The notes below the pieces were generated by a model. It ran no database searches, was not told the DNA's origin, and worked only from the letters and a program-made list of their open reading frames with translations. From the NCBI GenBank assembly GCA_964615375.1, contig CAZTOW010000026.1:62001-126000 (forward strand): DNA of 64,000 nt, given 5' to 3'. Positions 9,025 through 17,872 of this stretch are shown in pieces; within the stretch, counting starts at the first letter, position 1, and every line of letters begins with the position of its first letter. The position numbers and the translations under genes are program-made. Origin of the DNA: CAZKWG01 sp964615375. GTDB lineage: Bacteria > Myxococcota_A > UBA796 > CAZKWG01.

Positions 9025-10059
9025 ATGTGGCTCGTTCTGCTGGTGGCGTGTGGTGGCGGCGAGGCGGTGGACGGGGTGGTCTGGGGCGGCTTCACCTACC
9101 GCTGGGACATGCTCAGCCACCGCATCTCCTACCTGGAGGCGGTGGCGGAGCCCGACGGGAGCGCGAGCCTCGGCCTGGTGGGCGGGGACTGGTCCACCGG
9201 GGAGACCTTCACGGACGCGCCGGAGTACCGCATGCGGATGAGCCGGGTGAGCTCGTCGGCCTGGGCGATCTACCAGGGAGAGACCGAGGCGACCGTGGGC
9301 CCGGACGGGGTGCTGAGCGCCTCCGAGCTGGTGGACGACCCGGCCGTGCTGGCCTTCCCCAACCAGGTGGTCCTGCTGCGGGGCTTCGCCTTCGACACGG
9401 TCGTGGCGCAGACCGAGGACTACCCGGAGGACTATGACCCGGCCTACGGCTACACCTCGCGGGGCTTCGCCTTCGAGGTGGGCGAGCCCACGGTGAGCGG
9501 GGAAGGCTTGAGCTTCGACGTGGACGGGCTGGTGCGCTGGGCGGTGCAGGACCGCGACGACATGAACGCCGCGATCCCCTACGCCAGCACGGGCGTGCGC
9601 GTGGCCTGGACGGTGATCGGCTTCGAGGGCGCCAGCCAGAGCCAGGACTTCTCCGCCAGCGTCACCTACCCGCACGAGGCGCCGTACAGCGCGCAGCCTC
9701 CCTTCGGCGCGGACGATCTGCCGCTCTCTCTGGGTGGCGAGACCGCGGCTGGGGTGGCGGGGCTCCGCCGGCTCGACCTCCTGGTGGACGCGCAGGACGG
9801 CTCGGAGGAGGGGGACTACCTGCGATCCTTCGGGCTGGAGCTGGTGCCCGAGGGCGAGGATCCCGGCGCCTTCGAGGGCTACGCCCGCGGGGAGATCACG
9901 AACAGCTCGTTGATCGAGGCCGCGGCGATCAGCAGCACGGTGTCCGGGACCGCGACCTGGGTGGGCCTGGACGACCGGCGCGCGCGCGTGGCCCCGCTGG
10001 TCCTGGTCGGCGCGCACGCGGTGGGCAGCTTCTCGGTGGCCGCGCCCGAGGGATGGTGA
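9025..10059 (+). CDS. Putative lipoprotein of unknown function
   Basis: A 344-residue protein with a minimal lipoprotein leader MWLVLLVACGGGE (lipobox LVAC). GGAG at 9016-9019 precedes the ATG at a good distance, and a second AAGGAGG lies slightly further up. The body is beta-rich with many Tyr/Glu and no internal membrane segment or cofactor motif. Nothing marks its function. It sits alone between rsmD (divergent) and the act respiratory operon. Confidence 0.7.
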   Translation: MWLVLLVACGGGEAVDGVVWGGFTYRWDMLSHRISYLEAVAEPDGSASLGLVGGDWSTGETFTDAPEYRMRMSRVSSSAWAIYQGETEATVGPDGVLSASELVDDPAVLAFPNQVVLLRGFAFDTVVAQTEDYPEDYDPAYGYTSRGFAFEVGEPTVSGEGLSFDVDGLVRWAVQDRDDMNAAIPYASTGVRVAWTVIGFEGASQSQDFSASVTYPHEAPYSAQPPFGADDLPLSLGGETAAGVAGLRRLDLLVDAQDGSEEGDYLRSFGLELVPEGEDPGAFEGYARGEITNSSLIEAAAISSTVSGTATWVGLDDRRARVAPLVLVGAHAVGSFSVAAPEGW

Positions 10060-10249
10060 TCCCGGGCTCGCGTGTTTCCTATCGTTTATACGCCGAGCTC
10101 GTCCGCATGGGCCAAGGAATCTAATTGCCGTCGTAAAGACTGGTCTCGGGAATCCTTTGGGGAGGGTGTTGAAGACCTCTCGCCGCCACATTAGGCTCGC
10201 GGTCCGTCGAACGACCGACGAGCCGGCACCACCTGAAGCCGGGGGAGCC
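10060..10249 (+). promoter_or_regulatory. Leader region of the act operon with a hairpin
   Basis: This 190-base gap should hold the act promoter. A weak sigma-70-like pair is visible: TTGAAG (10169-10174), 17 bases, TAGGCT (10192-10197). Just downstream an inverted repeat GGCTCG/CGAGCC (10194-10199 and 10219-10224) with an inner GGTC/GACC pairing could form a hairpin about 25 bases before the actA start. GGGGGAG at 10241-10247 is the actA ribosome site. Promoter call is weak; the hairpin is directly visible. Confidence 0.3.
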
Positions 10250-10927
10250 ATGCGGCAACCGACCATGCGCCAACTGAGACGACTCTTTCTCTTCGTAGCG
10301 CCCATCCTGGCCGTCAGCGCCCTCATCTGGGGCGTCGCTCAGCGCGGTAACGCTGAAGCGACCGCCGCCGAAGAGGCCTTTCCCAAAGGTAGGAAGGACC
10401 TGTTCGACTTCCTGAACTGGGACGAGACCCGGCACATCGCCTACGGGCAGGTGACCGACGAGGTCATCGAGCAGCCCATCGCCTACAGCCACAAGCTGCA
10501 CGCGGGCGACCTGCAGATCCAGTGCGAGTACTGCCACTCCAACGCCCGCCGCACCATCCACGCGGGCGTGCCGCCCACGCAGACCTGCATGGGCTGCCAT
10601 CGGTACATCGACACGACGGATCGCCCGGAGCTGGTGAAGCTCAAGGAATACTTCGAGAAGGGCGAGCCCATCCCCTGGGTGAAGGTCCACGACGTCCCCG
10701 ACTTCGTGTACTTCAGCCACAAGCGCCACGTGACCGCGGGCGTGGACTGCACGGAGTGCCATGGCAACCCGGCGCAGGACTTCACCGTCGCCCAGCGCGT
10801 CAACACGCTCCAGATGGGCTGGTGCCTGAACTGCCACAAGAATCATCCTTCCGTCGATGCCAACTACGGTGCCGAAGCTGAGCTGCGCCGGGCTGAGATG
10901 AAGGACTGCTACACCTGCCACAAGTAG
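10250..10927 (+). CDS. actA: Alternative Complex III subunit ActA, pentaheme cytochrome c
   Basis: A 225-residue protein with an N-terminal membrane anchor (LRRLFLFVAPILAVSALIWGVA) and five CxxCH heme sites: CEYCH, CMGCH, CTECH, CLNCH and CYTCH, near residues 92, 113, 167, 192 and 221. The HKLHAG and HKRHVTAG segments supply distal His ligands as in multiheme c cytochromes. ActA receives electrons inside the quinol:acceptor oxidoreductase that replaces the bc1 complex. ATG 10250 follows GGGGGAG; a second ATG at 10265 is also possible. First gene of actABCDEF. Confidence 0.93.
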   Translation: MRQPTMRQLRRLFLFVAPILAVSALIWGVAQRGNAEATAAEEAFPKGRKDLFDFLNWDETRHIAYGQVTDEVIEQPIAYSHKLHAGDLQIQCEYCHSNARRTIHAGVPPTQTCMGCHRYIDTTDRPELVKLKEYFEKGEPIPWVKVHDVPDFVYFSHKRHVTAGVDCTECHGNPAQDFTVAQRVNTLQMGWCLNCHKNHPSVDANYGAEAELRRAEMKDCYTCHK

Positions 10928-10942
10928 GCTCGGAGCGAAGCC

Positions 10943-13900
10943 ATGTCCGAGATGAACCGGCGCGACTTCCTCAAGGTGCTCGGTGTCACCGGCTCCGCCT
11001 CCCTGGCGGGCTGCGAGTACCTGGATCCGCGCGTCCCGTACGAGAAAGTGCTCCCCTACGTCGTGGTCCCTGACCAGACGCTCCCGGGCATCGCCTCCTG
11101 GTTCGCCACACAGTGCAACGAGTGCTCGGCGGGCTGCGGCGTGATCGCGCGCAACCGCGAGGGTCGCGTCGTCAAGCTGGAGGGCAACCCGGATCACCCG
11201 ACGAACCAGGGCAACCTCTGCAGCCGGGGCCAGACCGCGCTTCAGGGCACCTACAGCCCCGATCGCTACACCAGCCCGACCAAGGACAAGGCCCCCGTAG
11301 CCTGGGACGCGGCGCAGGCGGCGGTGGTCGAGGCGGTGCAGGCGGCTCGCGCCTCCGGCAAGAGCGTGGCCTGGGTCGGGCTCGGTCGGACGGGCAGCCT
11401 CGGGGCCCTCATCGGCCAGTTCATGGGCGCGCTGGGCGGCAAGACGGTGTTCTGGGAGCCCCTGGGCTACGAGGCGCTGAAGGCGGCCTGCAACGCGGCC
11501 TTCGGCAAGAGCGCCGCGCCCATGTTCCTCCTGGACGAGGCGAAGACCATCCTCAGCTTCGGCGCCGACTTCCTCGGCACCTGGCTGCTGCCGATCACGC
11601 AGACGATGGGCTACGCCAACAGCCGCGATCCCAAGCACGGCGGCACGGTGAGCCGGCTGGTCTGCGTCGAGCCCCGCGTGGGCACGACCAGCGCCATGGC
11701 GGACCTGCACCTCGCCGCGGTCGCGGGCACCGAGGTCGGGGTGGCGCTGGCCATCGCGGCGCTGCTGGCCCAGAAGAACGGCTACAGTGGCCCGGCCGCC
11801 GCCCTGCTCGGCGGCGTGGACGTGGACGGCGCGGCGAGCGCGGCGGGCGTGGCGAAGGAGAAGCTCGAGGAGATCGCGGGCTGGCTGGCCGAGGGCCCCA
11901 GCGTGGTCCTCCCCGGCGGGACCCACACCTCGGCCGCGCCGACGGATCTGGCCATCGCGGCGATGATCCTCAACGAGGTCGCGGGGAACATCGGCCGCTC
12001 CGTCGTCTTCGGGCAGGAGCCCAACCTGGACGGCGTGGGCTCCTTCCGCGACGTGACCAGCCTCATCGGGGAGTGCGCCGCGGGCAACGTCGGCGTGCTC
12101 TTCGTGGACGGGCTGGACCTCGTCTACTCCCTGCCCGCCGACATCAACGTGAAGGACGCGCTCAGCAAGGTCGGCCTCGTGGTCGCCTTCGCCAATGAGC
12201 CGACCGACTCCATCGGGTCCAACACCCTCGTCCTGCCCCCCGGCACGACGCTGGAGACCTGGGGCGACAACGAGGCGGTGAAGGGGCGCTACACGCTCCA
12301 GCAGCCGGCCATGACGCCGCTCTTCGACACGCGCGCCACGGGCGACGTGCTGCTGGGCCTCGCCAAGGCGCTCGCGCTCACGGCGCCCACGCCGGTCGCG
12401 CAGACCACGCCGGTGGGCAACGCGGTCCTCTCCGCGATCATCGGCACGGGCAAGGACGCCGGCGCCAAGGACGGCGCGACCGAGGTCCCCGCCACCCCGA
12501 CCTTCCCCGCCGCGCCCGGCTTCGAGGCCGCTGGCTGGCGGGAGTACGTGGCGGCCTGGTGGAACGCGGTGGTCTGGCCGATGGCCGGGGCCCCGGGCAC
12601 CTTCCAGGACTTCTGGATGGCGTCTCAGATCCGCGGCGGCTACTTCCACGACCTGACCCCGCAGGGCGCCACCTTCACGCTCGCGGCCCTGCCCTCGGCG
12701 GCGGCGGCGACGCCCTCCGGCGGCGACGCGGTGCTGACGGTCTTCCCGCACATCCATCTCCACGACGGGCGGCACGCCAACCGCCCCTGGGCGCAGGAGG
12801 TCCCTGAGCCGATCTCCACCTACGCCTGGGGCTCCTGGGTGGAGATCCACCCGGAGGTGGCTGACGAGCTGGGCATCACCAAGGAGGACGGCGTCGTCGT
12901 CGAGACCTCCGCGGGCTCCGTCGAGGTGGGCTGGTTCGGCTCGCTGGGCATCCGCAAGGACGTCTTCGCGCTGGTCCTGGGCAACGGTCACGAGGGCTCG
13001 GGCCGCTACGCGCGCTACGGCCAGAACCCGATGAAGCTGCTGAGCTCGAAGGTGGATGAGGCGTCCGGCGCCCTCTCCTTCGTGTCCACCGGCGCGACCA
13101 TCAAGCGCTCGGGGAACCCGAACCCCGTCTACATGCAGGCCGGTCACATCAACCAGGACAACCGCGGGCTGAACCACACGGCCTACGTCGGCGACCTGGC
13201 GCACAGCACCGAGCCGGGCAGCGCGGTCCACGCCCACCACCCGCCCTTCGATGAGCGGCTGGAGAAGGCGGGGATCTACGACATGTACCCCGAGCCGGAG
13301 CACCCGGTCTACCGCTTCATCCTGGCGGTGGACCTCAACCGCTGCACGGGCTGCGGGGCCTGCCAGACGGCCTGCTACGCCGAGAACAACATCCCGGTGG
13401 TCGGGCCCGAGCAGTCGAAGAAGTCCCGTCAGATGGGCTGGATCCGCCTCTCCCGCTACTGGGAGGGTGGGGGCGAGCACCCGGACGTGCGCTTCCAGCC
13501 GGTGATGTGCCAGCAGTGCAGCCACGCCCCCTGCGAGGGTGTGTGCCCGGTCCTGGCGACCTATCACAACCTCGACGGCTTGAACGCCATGATCTACAAC
13601 CGCTGCGTGGGCACGCGCTACTGCGCGAACAACTGCCCGTACACCGCGCGGCGCTTCAACTACCATACCTTCGCCTGGCCCGAGCCCTTCCACCTGATGC
13701 TCAACCCGGACGTCTCCGTCCGCACCATGGGCGTCATGGAGAAGTGCAACTTCTGCCAGCAGCGGATCCGGGACGTCAAGGACGCCTACCGCGACGATGG
13801 CCACGCCACCGTCCCGGACAGCGCGCTCCAGAACCTCCCCGCTTGCGTGCAGGCCTGCCCGGCCGACGCGATGGTCTTCGGGAACCGCAATGACCCGGAG

Positions 13901-14065
13901 AGCCTCGCCGCCAAGGCGTTCCAGGATGTCCGGGTCTACACGATGCTCGGTGAGCTGAACACCAAGCCGGGCGTCCGCTACCTGGCGCGCATCACCCACA
14001 AGGAGCCGGCCCACGCGGGGGCGACGGCGTCTGCCGCCGAGGGTCACGGCGGCGGGCACCACTAG
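10943..14065 (+). CDS. actB: Alternative Complex III subunit ActB, molybdopterin-oxidoreductase-like/ferredoxin fusion
   Basis: A 1040-residue protein. A Tat-like motif NRRDFLKVLG lies at residues 5-14. The first ~740 residues are the molybdopterin-oxidoreductase-like fold that in this family carries no metal cofactor, although the start has Cys clusters (CNECSAGCG, NLCSRGQ). The C-terminal quarter is a ferredoxin with four cluster-binding regions: CTGCGACQTAC near residue 797, CQQCSHAPCEGVCP near 855, CVGTRYCANNCP near 888, and CNFC plus ACVQACPADA near 935-970. This fused B1-B2 form is typical of ActB. It probably passes electrons between quinol and the heme subunits. Confidence 0.95.
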   Translation: MSEMNRRDFLKVLGVTGSASLAGCEYLDPRVPYEKVLPYVVVPDQTLPGIASWFATQCNECSAGCGVIARNREGRVVKLEGNPDHPTNQGNLCSRGQTALQGTYSPDRYTSPTKDKAPVAWDAAQAAVVEAVQAARASGKSVAWVGLGRTGSLGALIGQFMGALGGKTVFWEPLGYEALKAACNAAFGKSAAPMFLLDEAKTILSFGADFLGTWLLPITQTMGYANSRDPKHGGTVSRLVCVEPRVGTTSAMADLHLAAVAGTEVGVALAIAALLAQKNGYSGPAAALLGGVDVDGAASAAGVAKEKLEEIAGWLAEGPSVVLPGGTHTSAAPTDLAIAAMILNEVAGNIGRSVVFGQEPNLDGVGSFRDVTSLIGECAAGNVGVLFVDGLDLVYSLPADINVKDALSKVGLVVAFANEPTDSIGSNTLVLPPGTTLETWGDNEAVKGRYTLQQPAMTPLFDTRATGDVLLGLAKALALTAPTPVAQTTPVGNAVLSAIIGTGKDAGAKDGATEVPATPTFPAAPGFEAAGWREYVAAWWNAVVWPMAGAPGTFQDFWMASQIRGGYFHDLTPQGATFTLAALPSAAAATPSGGDAVLTVFPHIHLHDGRHANRPWAQEVPEPISTYAWGSWVEIHPEVADELGITKEDGVVVETSAGSVEVGWFGSLGIRKDVFALVLGNGHEGSGRYARYGQNPMKLLSSKVDEASGALSFVSTGATIKRSGNPNPVYMQAGHINQDNRGLNHTAYVGDLAHSTEPGSAVHAHHPPFDERLEKAGIYDMYPEPEHPVYRFILAVDLNRCTGCGACQTACYAENNIPVVGPEQSKKSRQMGWIRLSRYWEGGGEHPDVRFQPVMCQQCSHAPCEGVCPVLATYHNLDGLNAMIYNRCVGTRYCANNCPYTARRFNYHTFAWPEPFHLMLNPDVSVRTMGVMEKCNFCQQRIRDVKDAYRDDGHATVPDSALQNLPACVQACPADAMVFGNRNDPESLAAKAFQDVRVYTMLGELNTKPGVRYLARITHKEPAHAGATASAAEGHGGGHH

Positions 14066-14074
14066 GAGGTCGAC

Positions 14075-15400
14075 GTGAAGGGGCTCACCTACGGCGCGGT
14101 CACGCGCGACATCCTGAGGCCGCTGTTCAAGCCCTCAGCCCTCTACTTCGGGGGGCTGGGTCTGGCGGCGGCGATGGCGCTCTGGGGTGGCTACTGCCTC
14201 TGGCAGCAGGCCACCTGGGGGCTCGGCGTCGCTGGTTATCAGCCGCCGGTCTACTGGGGCGTCTACATCACCACCTTCGTGTTCTGGATCGGCATCGGCC
14301 ACGCCGGTACGCTGATCTCCGCGATCCTCTTCCTGTTCCGGTCGCGGTGGCGCACGGGCGTCTATCGCGCGTCGGAGGCGATGACGGTGTTCGCGGTCAT
14401 GACCGCGGCGCTCTTCCCCGTCATCCACGTCGGGCGCCTCTGGTACTGCTACTGGCTCTTCCCGTACCCGAACCAGCGGCAGCTCTGGCAGAACTTCAAG
14501 TCGCCCCTGATGTGGGACGTGTTCGCGGTCTCGACCTACTTCACGGTCTCCACGATCTTCTTCTACATCGGGCTCCTGCCGGACCTCGCCGCCGTCCGTG
14601 ACCGCACGCGCGGGGCGGTGCAGAAGCTGTACGCGACGCTGGCCCTCGGCTGGCGCGGCACCGACAAGCAGTGGTACCACTACATGGCGGCCTACGGCTT
14701 CTTCGCCGCCTTCGCCACGCCGCTGGTGCTCTCGGTTCACTCCGTCGTGTCCTGGGACTTCGCCATGGCGCAGACGGCGGGCTGGCACTCCACGCTGTTC
14801 CCGCCCTACTTCGTGGCCGGCGCCATCTTCTCGGGCTGCGCGATGGTCATCACGCTGCTGCTCCCGATGTCGGTCATTTTCAAGTGGGACAAGTACATCA
14901 ACGTCTGGCACTTCGAGCACCTCGCCAAGATGTGCCTGCTGACGGGGATGATCCTGACCTACGCCTACGCGGTCGAGCACTTCATCGCCTGGTACTCGGA
15001 CAACCCCTTCGAGTGGGGCATCTTCGTGGCCCGCGCGACCGGCGACTACTGGTGGGTCTTCTGGACGATGGTGTTCTGCAACTGCATCGCGCCGATCCCC
15101 TGGTGGTGGAAGAAGGTCCGCACCAACTACGTCTGGCTCTTCATCATCTCGATCTTCATCAACATCGGGATGTGGTTTGAGCGCTTCAACATCATCGCCG
15201 GTGGCCTCTCCCATCAGTTCGATCCCAACTCCTGGGTCTACTACAGGCCCAACTACATCGAGATCGGGATCCTGATCGGCAGCTTCGGCGTGTTCTTCCT
15301 CCTGTTCCTCCTCTTCGTGAAGATCCTCCCCGCGGTGGCCATCGCGGAGATCAAGGAGCAGGTGCGCCCGCCGCTGAAGCGGGAGGAGGTCGCGGCATGA
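14075..15400 (+). CDS. actC: Alternative Complex III subunit ActC, NrfD-like membrane protein
   Basis: A 441-residue integral membrane protein with about ten hydrophobic segments, of the NrfD/PsrC family that binds quinol. The conserved polar residue pattern FWIGIGHAGTLISAILFLFR lies in an early helix, and the later part has many aromatic residues (MWFERFNI, FNIIAGG). The GTG start at 14075 follows AGGAGG by five bases. The stop overlaps actD's start (ATGA). ActC and the paralogous ActF form the membrane core. Confidence 0.95.
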   Translation: MKGLTYGAVTRDILRPLFKPSALYFGGLGLAAAMALWGGYCLWQQATWGLGVAGYQPPVYWGVYITTFVFWIGIGHAGTLISAILFLFRSRWRTGVYRASEAMTVFAVMTAALFPVIHVGRLWYCYWLFPYPNQRQLWQNFKSPLMWDVFAVSTYFTVSTIFFYIGLLPDLAAVRDRTRGAVQKLYATLALGWRGTDKQWYHYMAAYGFFAAFATPLVLSVHSVVSWDFAMAQTAGWHSTLFPPYFVAGAIFSGCAMVITLLLPMSVIFKWDKYINVWHFEHLAKMCLLTGMILTYAYAVEHFIAWYSDNPFEWGIFVARATGDYWWVFWTMVFCNCIAPIPWWWKKVRTNYVWLFIISIFINIGMWFERFNIIAGGLSHQFDPNSWVYYRPNYIEIGILIGSFGVFFLLFLLFVKILPAVAIAEIKEQVRPPLKREEVAA

Positions 15401-15927
15401 GCTCCGTCGTAAAGGCCGTCTACGCCCACCTCGACTGCCTGGTGGACGGGGTGGACGCGGTCAAGAAGGCAGGTCTGCGCTCGCAGGCCACCGTGATCGC
15501 GCCGCTCCCCCGACACGAGATCGAGGAGATGATGTACGACCGGAAGCCGAGTCCGGTCCGCTGGTTCACCCTGACCGGCGCGATCACCGGCTTCATCTGC
15601 GGTCCCTCTCTCGCGAGCATCTCGCACCTGAACTGGCCGATGATCATCCCGGCGGGCAAGCCGCTCGTCTCGGTCCCGACCTGGGTGGTCATCACGTTCG
15701 AGTGCACGGTCCTCTTCGGCTGCATCTTCACGATGATCGGGCTGCTGATCCACTGCGGCCTGCCCGCGCGGAAGCTGCGCCCCGAGGTCAAGGACCCTCG
15801 CTTCTCCGATGATCACTTCGGCATCGTGGTCGAGGGCCTCGCGGCGGATCAGGCCGAGAAGCTCAAGGCTACGCTCCACCACACCGGCGCCATCGAGGTG
15901 TCGGCCAAGGAGGACGCCCATGCGTAA
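15397..15927 (+). CDS. actD: Alternative Complex III subunit ActD
   Basis: A 176-residue protein with an N-terminal soluble segment, then two hydrophobic helices (about residues 56-76 and 97-120) and a soluble tail. This is the expected ActD layout: an extra membrane subunit without cofactors. It overlaps actC at its start and actE at its end, where actE starts eight bases before the actD stop. Assigned by position in the conserved act order and by topology. Confidence 0.9.
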   Translation: MSSVVKAVYAHLDCLVDGVDAVKKAGLRSQATVIAPLPRHEIEEMMYDRKPSPVRWFTLTGAITGFICGPSLASISHLNWPMIIPAGKPLVSVPTWVVITFECTVLFGCIFTMIGLLIHCGLPARKLRPEVKDPRFSDDHFGIVVEGLAADQAEKLKATLHHTGAIEVSAKEDAHA

Positions 15928-16486
15928 GTCCACGCTGTGGGCCATCGTCGGGGCCGTGGTGCTCTCCACGGCCGCCTGGGCCTTCCCCTGGGACACCGAC
16001 ATGGTCGACTCTCCGGCCTTCAAGCCCTACGAGTGGAGCATGCGCCCCATGCCCGAGGGCTCGGTCGCGCGGAACGGGAGCACCGACATCACCAAGATCC
16101 GCCGGATGAACGTGGACGTGTCCACGCCGGAGGGGAAGGCCACGCCGAACCCCTACACGGTGGACGAGGCGCTCCTGGCCAAGGGCAAGAAGGGCTTCGA
16201 CGTCTACTGCCAGACCTGCCACGGCGTGAACGGCGAGGGCGGGGCTCCGGTCGGCGACAACAACCCGGCCGCGGGCAAGAAGCGCTTCCTGCTCCCCATC
16301 CCCAAGCTGGTCGGCGCCGGGGGGCGCGCCACCATCCGGACGGACGCGGAGGTCTACTACGCGGTCCGCAACGGCAAGGGCGCCATGCCCGGCTACAGCT
16401 GGGCCATGACCGAGCAGGAGATGTGGGCCACGGTAGCCTACCTCCGCACCATCCCGGGCGGCGCCTACGTGCCGCCGACGGAGTGA
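15920..16486 (+). CDS. actE: Alternative Complex III subunit ActE, monoheme cytochrome c
   Basis: A 188-residue protein with a hydrophobic N-terminal anchor (STLWAIVGAVVLSTAAWAF) and one heme site CQTCHGVNGEGG near residue 97, followed by GAMPGYSWAM, where the Met is a plausible axial ligand. This is a class I cytochrome c and the expected monoheme subunit of the complex, donating to a downstream oxidase or soluble cytochrome. ATG 15920 is chosen because the signal anchor begins there. Confidence 0.95.
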   Translation: MRKSTLWAIVGAVVLSTAAWAFPWDTDMVDSPAFKPYEWSMRPMPEGSVARNGSTDITKIRRMNVDVSTPEGKATPNPYTVDEALLAKGKKGFDVYCQTCHGVNGEGGAPVGDNNPAAGKKRFLLPIPKLVGAGGRATIRTDAEVYYAVRNGKGAMPGYSWAMTEQEMWATVAYLRTIPGGAYVPPTE

Positions 16487-16489
16487 GCC

Positions 16490-17794
16490 ATGTCCTCGCA
16501 CGGACCTGATCTCAGCGGCGTCGTCGCCAGCACGCCCCGGCAGATGCCCGCCCGGGTCAAGACCCTCGGGGCGATCGGCGTCGCGCTCGGCATCGGCGCG
16601 GCGGCGTTCGGCTTCATGACGGAGCCCGAGCGCACCGCGGCCTCGTTCATCGCGAACTTCCTGTACTTCTTCGGGATCTGCTTCGGCGGTGTCATCTTCT
16701 CCGTCGCGCTCATGATCACGCAGGGGCGCTGGGGACGGCCGCTCAAGCGCATCGCCGAGAGCTTCTGGATCTACACCCCCATCCTGTGGGTGCTGCTCCT
16801 CGCTTTCCTGGCGCTGGGCGGGATGCACATCTATCCCTGGACTCACGAGGCCATGCCGGCCCACAAGGCCATCTACCTGCAGCCGGGCTTCTTCTTCGCC
16901 CGGCAGTTCGTGGGGCTGGGCCTGCTGATCCTCCTCTCCGGGCTCTACTTCCGCGCCAGCCTGCGGCCGGATCTGGGCGTCATCCGGGAGAAGATCGGTG
17001 ATCGCGCCCCTGGCTGGTGGTCCTCGCTGCTCAGCGACTGGCGCGGCGGAGAGGTGGAGACCGAGAGCGGCGTGAACCGGCAGATGCGCCTCGCCGTGGG
17101 CGTGGCCATCGCCTACGCCTTCGTCTTCACCGTGATGGCGGTGGACCTGAGCATGAGCCTCGCTCCGCACTGGTTCGCCAACATGTTCCCCGCCTGGTAC
17201 TTCATGAGCTGCCTGGCGACCGGCCTCGTCTGGACCGGCATCTACTCGCAGATCGCCAAGGAGTGGCTGGGCATCGCCGACCTCCTGCCGCCCAAGGTCT
17301 ACCATGACCTCGGCAAGCTGAACCTCGGCCTGACCATGTTCTGGGCGTACACCCTGTTCGCGCAGTACCTGGCGATCTGGTACGGGAACATGTTCGAGGA
17401 GACCAGCTTCGTCCTGGTCCGCACCTCGCTGGACCCCTGGACCGGCCTCTCCAAGTTCATCATCCTGACCTGCTTCCTCATTCCCTTCGGCCTGCTGACC
17501 AGCCGCGGCCTGAAGAAGATCAAGAGCGGCTACCTCACGGTGACGACCATCCTGGCCATCGGCCTCTGGACGGAGCGGCACTGGGTGGTCATGCCGAGCG
17601 TGTGGAAGCACGACACCCTGCCCATCGGCCCGGTCGAGATCCTCATGGGCGTCGGGCTGCTGTCGGGCATGATCCTGACCGTCACGAAGCTGCTCTCCCA
17701 GATCCCGGCGGTCTCCGTCACGGATCCCTGGATGGCGCCGAACCCCGCCGACGTTCACGTCCACCCCTCCTCCGAGGGTCACCACGCGCACTGA
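16490..17794 (+). CDS. actF: Alternative Complex III subunit ActF, NrfD-like membrane protein
   Basis: A 434-residue membrane protein with about ten hydrophobic segments, paralogous to ActC. It begins three bases after the actE stop and is the last gene of the operon. The His-rich tail (HVHVHPSSEGHHAH) is unusual but probably incidental. No terminal oxidase genes follow; a transcription terminator does, so the electron acceptor of this complex is encoded elsewhere. Confidence 0.93.
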   Translation: MSSHGPDLSGVVASTPRQMPARVKTLGAIGVALGIGAAAFGFMTEPERTAASFIANFLYFFGICFGGVIFSVALMITQGRWGRPLKRIAESFWIYTPILWVLLLAFLALGGMHIYPWTHEAMPAHKAIYLQPGFFFARQFVGLGLLILLSGLYFRASLRPDLGVIREKIGDRAPGWWSSLLSDWRGGEVETESGVNRQMRLAVGVAIAYAFVFTVMAVDLSMSLAPHWFANMFPAWYFMSCLATGLVWTGIYSQIAKEWLGIADLLPPKVYHDLGKLNLGLTMFWAYTLFAQYLAIWYGNMFEETSFVLVRTSLDPWTGLSKFIILTCFLIPFGLLTSRGLKKIKSGYLTVTTILAIGLWTERHWVVMPSVWKHDTLPIGPVEILMGVGLLSGMILTVTKLLSQIPAVSVTDPWMAPNPADVHVHPSSEGHHAH

Positions 17795-17816
17795 GCGCGC
17801 GGCGCGGGTGTAGAGC

Positions 17817-17848
17817 AGAAGAGGCGCCTCCGGGCGCCTCTTCTCTTT
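17817..17848 (+). terminator. Rho-independent terminator of the act operon
   Basis: A perfect 12-bp stem, AGAAGAGGCGCC paired with GGCGCCTCTTCT, closes a TCCG (UNCG-type) tetraloop and is followed by CTCTTT. It lies 22 bases after actF and 25 bases before the stop of the convergent gene, so it may act in both directions, although the T-tract is on the act side. Confidence 0.88.
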
Positions 17849-17872
17849 GGATCAACCAGAGCTCGGGCTGGT

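Noticed and set aside
10121..14062. Very long open frame antisense to actB
   Set aside because: It mirrors the codon pattern of actB in GC-rich DNA, has Val/His/Gly-rich low-complexity sequence, and no recognisable domain or ribosome site.
10943..14065. A true molybdenum enzyme
   Set aside because: Fusion to the ferredoxin part, the act gene order and neighbouring heme subunits identify ActB, whose molybdopterin-like domain carries no Mo cofactor in studied complexes.
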